DNA of 18,654 nucleotides from Lachnospiraceae bacterium. GTDB taxonomy: Bacteria > Bacillota_A > Clostridia > Lachnospirales > Lachnospiraceae. The DNA lies in assembly GCA_024689605.1 (NCBI GenBank), contig JAILDD010000119.1:1-18654 (forward strand), in the 5' to 3' direction. Shown here in pieces: positions 7,025 through 15,107 of the stretch; the first letter of the stretch is position 1; each line of letters starts with the position of its first letter. Under the pieces are notes generated by a model. It searched no databases. It saw nothing but the letters and a program-made list of their open reading frames with translations, and had not been told where the DNA came from. The translations under genes were made by a program, and so were the position numbers.

Positions 7025-9093
7025 CAGTTAAGCAGGGGGGCGTAATGGATCAGAAAAAAAATGAAAGATTTCTTTTGACCTTGTTAACACCCGGCGGAAT
7101 AGGACTTGCGGTTGTGAGTATCCTTATGGGCTGGGAATTCTGGGTGCCGCCGCTGCTCATTATCGCAGCGGTATTCCTGTGGATCATGCATATCACGGAA
7201 CAGCCGTCACCGGTGATCCGAAAGGTCTGTTATTTTCTTTATGCTGTTCTGGCAGTTTTTTATCATGGCGTTCACGAAACCAGTATGTTTGATATATCAG
7301 TTGTAATCCTTCTTGCGATGGCAGGTTTTTCATTTCTGAACAGTATATACATGCTGAATACTTTCCTGGCGGAATTTTCTATCCTGCTGTTCATTCAGAT
7401 AGTTCTTGCTGTAAGCCATTCGACATATGATTTCGACAAACTTGATAATGCAAGAATAGTACTGCATATCTGTGTGGTCCTGCTGGTATATTATTGCTGC
7501 GTGCGAATAGTTAAGGACAGGGCTGAAAGGATAAAGTCAGAGGCGGAAAAAGATGACAGGATCGAAGCTGTGGATGCTGATATGGAAGACTTCCTCACCA
7601 ATATATCGCACGAACTTCGTACCCCTGTAAATGTAGTAAACGGCATGTCTGAGATGCTCATGAAAAAAGATGTGGGATCGGAAGCAGTTTCCATTAAGAC
7701 GGCAGGCGTAAGGCTGGCTTATCAGATAGAGGATATCCAGGATTATACGGAGTGCAAGCGAAACAAGGTTATCCTTGAAGAAATTGATTATATGAGCACA
7801 TCCCTGATTAATGATGTGGTAACCAGCTTCCGGCTATTTGAAAATGAGAAAAGACTGGATCTTATTGTGGATCTGGATCCCATGGTTCCGACAAGGATGC
7901 ACGGTGATGTAAAAAAGATCCATAAGATATTCCGGCATCTTCTTGAAAATGCCGTGAAATTCACCAGGCGTGGCGGCATTTATGTAAAAATGTTCACGGA
8001 AAAAACGGATTATGGAGTAAATCTGTGCATTGAAATGACGGATACCGGTATCGGTATGGACAGAAAATCCATAGCCTCCCTGTCTCAGGGCATGTATCAG
8101 GTCAATAAAAAAAGAAACAGAAGTTCCGGCGGAATAGGTCTGGGTCTTTTTATAGTGTATGGCTTTGCACATCGGATGGGCGGGTTTGTAAAGATTGAAA
8201 GTGAACCCAAAAAAGGAACTACGGTGCGGTTAACACTGCCTCAGAAGGTTACTGATAAAACTCCCTGCCTTATGCTTTCCGGAACTTTTTCCGGGGATAT
8301 CCTTTTCCATGTCAGGATGAACAAGTACATGGTTCCGCGGGTGCGTGATTTTTACCGTTACATGGCGACCAATCTTGCAACGGGTATACATGTTCCTCTT
8401 TATTCCACTCAGAGCGTTAAGGAAATCGAACATATGAGGAAAAAACTGAATGTCTCATATATATTTATGGGACAGGAAGAGTATGAGGAAAATTCTGAGT
8501 ATTTTGATGAACTCAGCATGGGTGATGTGGTGGTGGCCGTATCCGCTGCTTCGGGATTTAAGCCTGATTCCGGAAGCAGGGTTCTGGTGATGCCTAAACC
8601 GCTTTATGCCTATCCAATAATCAAGGTCCTGAATGAGGGAGTGGATGCCGGAAATCTCGAAAATATCGCTAAGAGTGAAAGACCGGTATTTAAGAATGTA
8701 AGAGCCCTGGTTGTAGACGATGAACCTATGAATCTCGTAGTGGCAACAGGTCTTTTCAGCGATTACGAAATGGTGATCGAAACTGCCGGAAGCGGACGGG
8801 AAGCTATCAGCAAATTCAGAAGTAATGATTATGATGTTGTATTTATGGATCATATGATGCCGGAGATGGATGGCGTTGAGGCTATGAAGTGGATCAAGGC
8901 TATAGCGGCCGAACAGAACAAAAAGATCATAGTCATCGCCCTTACTGCCAATGCTGTTTCCGGAGCAAGAGAAATGTTTATGAAGGAAGGCTTTGATGGG
9001 TTTATAGCTAAGCCCATCAATATCGCGGATTTTGAAAGAGTGATGCTGCTTGAACTTTCCGGAACAGTAATTGGGAAGGGAGGTCAGGAGTGA
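7021..9093 (+). CDS. Multi-pass hybrid histidine kinase with pseudo-receiver and receiver, no Hpt
   Basis: The N-terminal 165 residues contain about six hydrophobic segments and no large extracellular domain, so the signal may be sensed within the membrane. HisKA has H197 in SHELRTP. The HATPase has N310, D341-TGIG and GIGLG at 371-375. Residues about 413-540 have receiver-like size and spacing but lack the acidic pair and the acceptor Asp, so I call it a pseudo-receiver. A true receiver follows (about 558-680): D566/D567, acceptor D610, T642, K664. There is no Hpt domain, so onward transfer would need an Hpt from another protein, and both other kinases here have one. The ATG at 7021 overlaps the upstream stop (ATGA), has GAGG four bases upstream and suggests coupled translation. 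An in-frame ATG at 7045 behind AGGGGGG is an equally good alternative. The gene ends at 9093, overlapping the next start as TGATG. Confidence 0.93.
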   Translation: MTVKQGGVMDQKKNERFLLTLLTPGGIGLAVVSILMGWEFWVPPLLIIAAVFLWIMHITEQPSPVIRKVCYFLYAVLAVFYHGVHETSMFDISVVILLAMAGFSFLNSIYMLNTFLAEFSILLFIQIVLAVSHSTYDFDKLDNARIVLHICVVLLVYYCCVRIVKDRAERIKSEAEKDDRIEAVDADMEDFLTNISHELRTPVNVVNGMSEMLMKKDVGSEAVSIKTAGVRLAYQIEDIQDYTECKRNKVILEEIDYMSTSLINDVVTSFRLFENEKRLDLIVDLDPMVPTRMHGDVKKIHKIFRHLLENAVKFTRRGGIYVKMFTEKTDYGVNLCIEMTDTGIGMDRKSIASLSQGMYQVNKKRNRSSGGIGLGLFIVYGFAHRMGGFVKIESEPKKGTTVRLTLPQKVTDKTPCLMLSGTFSGDILFHVRMNKYMVPRVRDFYRYMATNLATGIHVPLYSTQSVKEIEHMRKKLNVSYIFMGQEEYEENSEYFDELSMGDVVVAVSAASGFKPDSGSRVLVMPKPLYAYPIIKVLNEGVDAGNLENIAKSERPVFKNVRALVVDDEPMNLVVATGLFSDYEMVIETAGSGREAISKFRSNDYDVVFMDHMMPEMDGVEAMKWIKAIAAEQNKKIIVIALTANAVSGAREMFMKEGFDGFIAKPINIADFERVMLLELSGTVIGKGGQE

Positions 9094-12000
9094 TGGATAA
9101 CAAAAGTTTCATAAAAAGTCTGATCAGTGTTATAAAGGATCCGGAGAGGGATTTTTCTGAGCGTGTTTACCTTGGACTTTCCATAATATCGGAAATAGTA
9201 GTTTTTCTGGCACTTATCGGGGATCTTGTTATGAATGAGAATCCCCTGGAGACCATTGTACTCATAGCTACACTTATCTTTGTCCCGACAATAGATTATA
9301 TAGGACTTAAGATAAATAAGCTTGGTCCTATAACAAAGATCACTGTTATAGCCCTTATATTCCTGATATTGCCGGGACTGTTTTTCTTTGGCGGCGGACT
9401 GAATGGCGGCGGTGTATTGTGGTTTATTTTCGGCTTTATCTATGTCGGACTTGTGCTCAAGGGAAACTGGCGAAATGTGATGCTGGTTTTGCTGGTCATT
9501 GAATCGCTTGTATTTTATTTCCTGAACTATTATTATCCGGGGCTGGTATATGAGCATTCAAATGAAATGTTCTATGTTGATTCTTATCTTTCCCTTGTGT
9601 TGGTGGGAATCATTTGTTTTGCCATGACCTGGTTTCAGAACAGGCTGTATAAAGGCGAAAATAAGAGGGCACGGGATGCGGCGGACAGAGCTGAAGAACT
9701 GACACGTGCGCAGAACAGGTTCTTTTCAAGCATGAGCCATGAGATACGCACTCCGATCAATTCCATTTTAGGACTGAATGAGCTGATATTGCGTGATCCG
9801 GATGCGACGGATGAAATTGTCAGGGATGCAAATGATATACAGGGATCCGGCAAGATGCTGCTTGCGATAATTAACGATATCCTGGATTTTTCCAGGATGG
9901 AAGCCGGTGGAATGGACATTGTCCCGGTGGATTACCGCATAGCTGATATGCTTTCGGAACTGGTGAATATGGTATGGCACCGTGCAAATGAAAAAGAACT
10001 GAAATTCAACGTGATAGTGGATCCGGATGTGCCCTCAGTTCTGTATGGTGATGAAGTACGTATCAAGCAGGTGGTACTTAATCTGCTGAATAATGCAATA
10101 AAGTATACATCCTCCGGAACAGTTGAACTGCGCGTGGAAAGTGAGGCAAAGAGTGACGATATAGTTGAACTGACCATTTCGGTAAGCGATACCGGCATGG
10201 GTATCAAGAAAGAAGCCCTGCCTTATCTGTTTGATGCATTCAAGCGTGTTGATGTGGAGAAGAACCGCCATATAGAAGGTACCGGTCTGGGACTGTCTAT
10301 AGTTAAACTGCTGACAGATCTTATGGGCGGAACAGTCAATGTGAACAGCGTATACGGAGAGGGTTCCACATTTACTTTTTCCGTTATGCAGGGAGTGTCG
10401 GATGCAACAGCGGTCGGTGAAGTGAATATCCATGATCAGAGCACATCGGTACGGGCAAAGTATGAGTGCAGTTTTCATGCGCCCGAAGCACGCATTCTTA
10501 TCGTAGATGATAATGAGATGAATCTTGAAGTAGAGAGCAGGCTTCTGGCAGATTCGGGGGTTTCTATCGATAAGGCATTAAGCGGCAGGGAGGCGCTGGA
10601 TCTCTCGCTGAGGTATCATTATGATGTGATCCTTATGGATCATCTTATGCCGGAGCTGGATGGCATAGAGTGCCTGGAGCGCCTGCGGCATCAGTCGGGA
10701 GGCTTAAACCGTAATACACCTGTGGTAGTCCTTACTGCAAATGCCGGGGGTGAAAACCGCGAATTATACAACCGTGCAGGTTTTGACGGACATCTGGTAA
10801 AGCCTGTATCCGGAGATGCATTGGAAAAAGTGATGATAAGATTTATCCCCCGGGAAAAGCTTATCATAAGCAGCAGCCGAATGACGGGAAGCGGTGAGGA
10901 TTTACACGCTACATCAAGCCATTCCGGCAAAATGCCGGTTATAATAACGGCTACCAGCATGTGTGACCTTCCGAATTCCATCATCAGGAAGCAGGGGCTT
11001 TCGATCATTCCTTTTATGATAAGGACTGAGGAAGGAGTATTTAAAGATGGCGTGCAGATGGGCTCAGATGAGCTGATACGCTATATCAGTTCGGGAAAGA
11101 ATGCTGAGACATCCCCGCCGGATGAGGCGGCTTATACTGAATTCTTTGCGTCTAACCTTAGGCATGCCCATCATCTTATACATATTGCCATCACCACCGG
11201 CATGAGTGCGGACTACAGACGGGCTTCGGAAGCCGCAAAGGCATTTGATAATGTGACAGTCATTAACTCGGAGAGTATCTCATCAGCAACAGGAATTCTG
11301 GTGCTGATAGCACAGAAGCTTGTGCAGATGGGACTTTCCGTTGATGATATCGTAGAGGAGCTTGAAACGGTAAAACATCGTCTGAAGTGCAGTTTTGTAA
11401 TAAATCAGACGGAATATATGGCTAAAACGGGGATTCTAAGCAGCAACCTGGATCGTATGGCACGTGCCCTAAATCTGCACCCCTGCATCAGGGTATCTGA
11501 TGACAGGACGAAGATCGGCGGAATATGGATGGGTGACAGGATGCGGGCATACAGGAAATATATTTCCAAAGCCTTTCCTGTTGATGTAATACCGGATCCG
11601 GAGGTTGTATTTATAACCTATGTGGACATACCGGTTGATGTGCTTGTATGGGTAAAGGAAGAAGTCAGCAGGCATGCATATTTTGAAAGGGTAATCTTTA
11701 AGCAGGCATCTGCGGCAGTATCTACAAACTGCGGCCCCGGATCCTTGGGCATACTTTATTTTGTTAAGTCCAATAAATCGTATAACTTAGGATCATATTT
11801 TACGGGGGAAACCGTCCTTGAGAATGAACAGGTGGATGATGGTTTTGATTTTGATGTGGGACTTGATGATAGTTATAATGCGTATGAGGAAGGCACGAAT
11901 GAAGATGTTCAGTCAGATGCTGGCGAAAGCCGGAATGAAAAAAAGGAAACAGCGTGGTATGACAGCATAGACGGAATAGATGGGGATATTGCTATCCGGA

Positions 12001-12524
12001 ACAGCGGCTCGGAAGACGCGTTCAAAACTGTCCTTCAGATATTCCATGATTCAATAAGCAATAGGACTGCTGAGCTTGAGAGGTTCTTTGATGAGGGGGA
12101 CTGGAAGAATTATACGATAAAGGTTCATGCGCTTAAAAGTTCTGCAAAGCTTATAGGGGCAATGGAATTTTCGGAAAAAGCACGTCTGCTCGAAATGGCA
12201 GGAAAAGAAGATAATATTGATTATATCAGGGCTAATAATGCGGCATTTCTTGAGGAATATCAGACATATAAGTCTTTGCTCAGTCCCTTTATGAAAAAGG
12301 AGGATGATACTGACAAACCGGTGGCGGATGAATACCTGATGCAGGGAGCATACGAGGGGCTGGCTGAAGCTGCTGCGGCCATGGACTGCGATGCTATGGA
12401 TCAGATCTTTGATGAACTTAAGGATTATTCGATACCCGAAAGTGAAAAAGAAAAATTTGAAGCCATTCTGGAAAAGGCAGGCCAGTACGATTATGACGGT
12501 GTTTTGGAAGTACTGAAAGGTTAG
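9093..12524 (+). CDS. Hybrid histidine kinase with embedded DegV domain and Hpt
   Basis: This 1143-residue protein has about six membrane segments in 26-182 and a short coiled linker. HisKA (H216, SHEIRTP), HATPase (N334, D366-TGMG, GTGLG 396-400) and a receiver (D472/D473, D516, T548, K570) follow. Residues about 614-895 match the DegV/EDD fold: DLP near 625, IIP at 638-640, the ETSPP motif (T673, S674, P675), TTGMS at 701-705, SATG at 731-734 and CGPGSLG at 880-886. DegV proteins such as FakB bind a fatty acid. Two usual DegV features look altered: the GGRI loop reads KTGIL (778-782), and the His before GPG appears to be N879. An acidic linker leads to an Hpt (H1012 in HALKSS) and a tail like that of the first kinase. 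ATG 9093 is preferred over GTG 9090 because GGGAGG lies 9 bases upstream. I infer a lipid- or fatty-acid-responsive phosphorelay kinase. Confidence 0.93.
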   Translation: MDNKSFIKSLISVIKDPERDFSERVYLGLSIISEIVVFLALIGDLVMNENPLETIVLIATLIFVPTIDYIGLKINKLGPITKITVIALIFLILPGLFFFGGGLNGGGVLWFIFGFIYVGLVLKGNWRNVMLVLLVIESLVFYFLNYYYPGLVYEHSNEMFYVDSYLSLVLVGIICFAMTWFQNRLYKGENKRARDAADRAEELTRAQNRFFSSMSHEIRTPINSILGLNELILRDPDATDEIVRDANDIQGSGKMLLAIINDILDFSRMEAGGMDIVPVDYRIADMLSELVNMVWHRANEKELKFNVIVDPDVPSVLYGDEVRIKQVVLNLLNNAIKYTSSGTVELRVESEAKSDDIVELTISVSDTGMGIKKEALPYLFDAFKRVDVEKNRHIEGTGLGLSIVKLLTDLMGGTVNVNSVYGEGSTFTFSVMQGVSDATAVGEVNIHDQSTSVRAKYECSFHAPEARILIVDDNEMNLEVESRLLADSGVSIDKALSGREALDLSLRYHYDVILMDHLMPELDGIECLERLRHQSGGLNRNTPVVVLTANAGGENRELYNRAGFDGHLVKPVSGDALEKVMIRFIPREKLIISSSRMTGSGEDLHATSSHSGKMPVIITATSMCDLPNSIIRKQGLSIIPFMIRTEEGVFKDGVQMGSDELIRYISSGKNAETSPPDEAAYTEFFASNLRHAHHLIHIAITTGMSADYRRASEAAKAFDNVTVINSESISSATGILVLIAQKLVQMGLSVDDIVEELETVKHRLKCSFVINQTEYMAKTGILSSNLDRMARALNLHPCIRVSDDRTKIGGIWMGDRMRAYRKYISKAFPVDVIPDPEVVFITYVDIPVDVLVWVKEEVSRHAYFERVIFKQASAAVSTNCGPGSLGILYFVKSNKSYNLGSYFTGETVLENEQVDDGFDFDVGLDDSYNAYEEGTNEDVQSDAGESRNEKKETAWYDSIDGIDGDIAIRNSGSEDAFKTVLQIFHDSISNRTAELERFFDEGDWKNYTIKVHALKSSAKLIGAMEFSEKARLLEMAGKEDNIDYIRANNAAFLEEYQTYKSLLSPFMKKEDDTDKPVADEYLMQGAYEGLAEAAAAMDCDAMDQIFDELKDYSIPESEKEKFEAILEKAGQYDYDGVLEVLKG

Positions 12525-12530
12525 GACTTG

Positions 12531-14054
12531 ATGGGAATAGTAGTAAAGATAAATGATGCGGTAAACGGATTTGCCTGGGGAACCTTTGGCCTTTCGCTGC
12601 TTTTGGGAACGGGTATCATATGCAGTCTGATCACGGGATTTTTTCAGATAACGCATATAATACACTGGTGGAAGCATACCTTCGGGGTGATTGATGGAAA
12701 AGGGCGTATCATTAACGATGCCGGTGCATTGTCACCCTTCAGGGCATTTTGTACTGCTTTGTGTGCCACTATCGGAACAGGAAATATTGCCGGTGTATCC
12801 ACTGCAATCTGTGTCGGCGGCCCCGGAGCGGTATTCTGGATGTGGGTCGCTGCTTTTTTCGGCATGATGGTAAAGTATTCCGAAAATCTGCTGGGTGTAT
12901 ATTTCAGACGCAGGAATGTGGACGGGGCGTGGTCCGGCGGCCCCATGTATTACCTTCAGGACGGCCTGGGCGGAATAAAGCATTGCAAAAAATTAGGCAG
13001 GATTCTGGGCATATTGTTTTGTGTTTTTACCGTTCTGGCTTCCTTTGGTATAGGCAATATGGGGCAGATAAACAAGATCACCATAAATGTACAGTCGGCT
13101 TTTTTATCTGATGTGGATACCGGAACATTCTGGGGCATTGACAATGCCAACTGGGCTATTGGCGTTTTTCTTATGTTTGCGGTTGGATTGATACTTTTGG
13201 GCGGATACAGAAGGCTTGCGGCTGTTTCGGAAAAAATAGTTCCGGTCATGACTGTTGCTTATGTGGCAGGCTGTATCGTGATGATCACCATGGATATTGA
13301 AAGCGTGCCGGCAGTCCTTGCTTCAATATTTAAGTTTGCGCTGGGACCGGATGCTGTGAAAGGCGGAGCGGCAGGAACAGCAGTACAGATTGCTTTCAAT
13401 ACGATCAAGAACGGCTGCAAGCGCGGTGTGTTTTCAAACGAAGCCGGTCTTGGATCGTCTGTTATGGTTCACAGCACAAGCTGTAACAGAGAACCTGTAC
13501 GTCAGGGAATGTGGGGCATAGCAGAGGTTTTTCTGGACACTGTTGTGATATGTACCATGACGGCGATAGTGGTATTAAGCTCGGGGGCTATTGACCTCAA
13601 TACAGGACTTACTGCAGAAGGCGTGAATGATGCAACCCTTGTGGCCCAGGCTTTCGGAACGCATTTTGGACGGTATGGCGAGTGGTTTGTCGTGGCAGCC
13701 GTTACGCTTTTTGCATTCACTACGGTAATGGGATGGTCATATTACGGTGCAAAGGTAACCGAGTATCTATTCGGAGTGAAAGTGGCAAAACTTTACCGCA
13801 TAATATTTGTTGTACTGATAGTATTCGGCGCCATAATGGAATCCAATCTGGCGTGGGATATTTCGGATACATTTAACGGACTTATGATGATACCGAACCT
13901 CATTGGGCTGCTGGTACTGTCACCGTTAATAATAAAACTTACGCGTAATTATACTGAAAGAAGGATTAATGGAAAGGAAACGGAACCGATGCTTTCCTTT
14001 GATCCTGATATACAGAAGGAAGCTGCAAGGGTGGTTCAAAAGGGAGACGATTGA
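12531..14054 (+). CDS. Alanine/glycine:cation symporter, AGCS (AlsT/DagA-like) family
   Basis: The 507-residue product is full length for the family, with about ten or eleven hydrophobic segments. Family motifs are clear: GTGNIAGV (82-89) followed by GGPGA, SGGPMYYLQDGL (135-146) and FSNEAGLGSS (301-310). Members import alanine, glycine or related small amino acids with Na+ or H+. The substrate cannot be fixed from sequence. I start at the ATG, which has AGGA four bases upstream; an in-frame TTG at 12528 is less likely. The gene lies 6 bases after the DegV kinase stop, so it is probably co-transcribed with the signalling genes. Together with the amino-acid motif in the first kinase's Cache domain, this suggests the operon couples amino-acid sensing to uptake. 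The C-terminal 35 residues are polar and cytosolic. Confidence 0.94.
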   Translation: MGIVVKINDAVNGFAWGTFGLSLLLGTGIICSLITGFFQITHIIHWWKHTFGVIDGKGRIINDAGALSPFRAFCTALCATIGTGNIAGVSTAICVGGPGAVFWMWVAAFFGMMVKYSENLLGVYFRRRNVDGAWSGGPMYYLQDGLGGIKHCKKLGRILGILFCVFTVLASFGIGNMGQINKITINVQSAFLSDVDTGTFWGIDNANWAIGVFLMFAVGLILLGGYRRLAAVSEKIVPVMTVAYVAGCIVMITMDIESVPAVLASIFKFALGPDAVKGGAAGTAVQIAFNTIKNGCKRGVFSNEAGLGSSVMVHSTSCNREPVRQGMWGIAEVFLDTVVICTMTAIVVLSSGAIDLNTGLTAEGVNDATLVAQAFGTHFGRYGEWFVVAAVTLFAFTTVMGWSYYGAKVTEYLFGVKVAKLYRIIFVVLIVFGAIMESNLAWDISDTFNGLMMIPNLIGLLVLSPLIIKLTRNYTERRINGKETEPMLSFDPDIQKEAARVVQKGDD

Positions 14055-14184
14055 AACAGGATGGCCGGATTATTTGGAAAAATACCGCGTACCGCAGACG
14101 GAGGAAGAATTGTTTTCAAAGCTGAAGGAAAGCTCATCAAATTATGATTATGAAATGATAGTTTCGCTGTTCAGGAACAGATAA
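14053..14184 (+). pseudogene. Remnant of a kinase C-terminal tail (post-Hpt region)
   Basis: Starting as the symporter ends, but in the +1 frame relative to it, about 40 codons encode a sequence that ends in YDYEMIVSLF before a TAA at 14182. It aligns with the last 40 residues of the first kinase (YRIPQ, then ELYEKLK, then YDYDGIV) and more weakly with the DegV kinase (YSIPE, YDYDGVL). Shared positions include YR-PQ, EL-KLK, YDY and IV-L. No plausible start codon or Hpt precedes it except an overlapping ATG at 13969 inside the symporter. I read it as the 3' stump of a third kinase or Hpt gene lost by deletion. A small independently translated tail protein is possible but less likely. Confidence 0.55.
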
Positions 14185-14212
14185 CTGACAGAGAAGGATA
14201 TAAATCTAATAT
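14185..14212 (+). promoter_or_regulatory. Possible weak promoter for the dual-receiver gene
   Basis: CTGACA (14185-14190) and TAATAT (14207-14212) are separated by 16 bases, with five and four consensus matches. It lies in the 62-base gap between the kinase-tail remnant and the next gene. It could give separate expression of the dual-receiver gene, but the match is modest. Confidence 0.25.
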
Positions 14213-14246
14213 CAGAGAAGCTTAAAAAGCGCAGTAAGGAGGAAAT

Positions 14247-15026
14247 ATGAACGAAGCGGGAAAAGAAATCGCAATACTGATGTTCCAGTACAGTGTAGTA
14301 GTAAAGGGCATAGAAAGAAAACTGTCCGAAATGGAATATTCGGTAACGACAGTCACGGAACACCTTGAGGATGAGGCAAAGCGCCTGGCAGGACGGATTG
14401 CTTTGTTTATACTGTATCTTCCCGGGGACATAATGGACGATCCTCTTAAGAAGAAAAGGCTTCATCAGATAGTTGAGGCAGCAGTTGCCGCAAATCAGAA
14501 GATGTTTGTTATAGGAGAGGCAAAGTATCAGGATGATCTGATGGGTGAGATTTCCGATCTCAGGAATTACAGCTGGTTAAACAGGCCCGTAGATATGAAG
14601 GTGCTGGAAAAGACTGTTACGGATGAGCTGGAAAGGTCAGAGGCTGTATCCGTAAAGAAAAGAATATTGATAGTGGATGACGATCCTTCCTATGCAAAAA
14701 TGGTACGGGAATGGATCAGGGAAAAATATCGCGTGGATATAGTCACTGCGGGCATGCAGGCCATTACTTTCCTTGTGAAGGTTCCTGAGGACGAAAAGGT
14801 AGATCTGATCCTTTTGGATTATGAGATGCCTGTGGTTGACGGGCCTCAGGTGCTGCAGATGCTCAGACAGGAAGAAGCAACGGCACATATTCCCGTCATA
14901 TTCCTGACCGGTATCGGTACGAAGGAAGCGGTGTCCCGTGTTATGAGTCTGAGGCCCGACGGATATATTCTGAAGTCAACGACAAAGGCTGAAATCCTGG
15001 AGACTCTGGGAAAGAAGCTTCACTGA
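14247..15026 (+). CDS. Dual-receiver protein without output domain (pseudo-REC-REC)
   Basis: The 259-residue soluble protein has two receiver-sized halves. The C-terminal half (about 138-259) is canonical: D144/D145, acceptor D191, T221 and K243. The N-terminal half (about 5-128) has alternating strands and helices of receiver size and ends with NRPVD where receivers have the conserved Lys-Pro (R113, P114). It lacks the acidic pair and acceptor, so it is probably a pseudo-receiver. There is no DNA-binding, GGDEF or enzymatic domain. Such proteins act by protein contact or as phosphate sinks in relays. A strong AAGGAGG site lies 4 bases before the ATG. As the last signalling gene on this strand it is a candidate partner or sink for the Hpt domains upstream. 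The pseudo-receiver half recalls the one in the second kinase, though I cannot measure similarity. Confidence 0.88.
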   Translation: MNEAGKEIAILMFQYSVVVKGIERKLSEMEYSVTTVTEHLEDEAKRLAGRIALFILYLPGDIMDDPLKKKRLHQIVEAAVAANQKMFVIGEAKYQDDLMGEISDLRNYSWLNRPVDMKVLEKTVTDELERSEAVSVKKRILIVDDDPSYAKMVREWIREKYRVDIVTAGMQAITFLVKVPEDEKVDLILLDYEMPVVDGPQVLQMLRQEEATAHIPVIFLTGIGTKEAVSRVMSLRPDGYILKSTTKAEILETLGKKLH

Positions 15027-15043
15027 CAGAAAACGATTTCCAC

Positions 15044-15072
15044 TTGAATTTTAGAGCGATTGCTAATAAAAT
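15044..15072 (+). promoter_or_regulatory. Promoter for the lacI-glgP unit
   Basis: TTGAAT (15044-15049) and TAAAAT (15067-15072) are separated by exactly 17 bases, with four and five matches to the sigma-A consensus. Transcription would start near 15079, about 29 bases before the regulator's ATG. No clear intrinsic terminator separates it from the dual-receiver gene ending at 15026. Confidence 0.6.
15051..15066. promoter_or_regulatory. Candidate LacI-type operator in the promoter spacer
   Basis: TTAG at 15051-15054 and CTAA at 15063-15066 form a 16-bp interrupted palindrome (TTAG-N8-CTAA) filling the spacer between -35 and -10. LacI-family proteins bind short palindromes of this size, and occupancy here would block RNA polymerase. 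The arms are only 4 bp, so chance is a real alternative. Confidence 0.3.
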
Positions 15073-15107
15073 ATTTTAGGTGAAAAAATTCTTTTTGGGG
15101 TTTGGGA

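Noticed and set aside
9090..9092. GTG start for the DegV kinase
   Set aside because: The ATG at 9093 directly follows, has better spacing to GGGAGG and couples to the upstream stop as TGATG.
14030..14062. Programmed frameshift joining the symporter to the kinase-like tail
   Set aside because: The tail lies in the +1 frame, but I see no slippery heptamer in the right phase and no evident stimulator. The symporter is already full length at its own stop.
13969..14184. 71-codon overlapping frame starting inside the symporter as an independent gene
   Set aside because: Its first 28 codons are an alternate reading of the symporter's end and look nonconserved. Only the last 40 codons resemble a known tail, so a remnant is more likely.
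15027..15043. Intrinsic terminator between the dual-receiver gene and the LacI promoter
   Set aside because: No stem with a following T-run is visible in this short gap, so read-through into lacI is possible.
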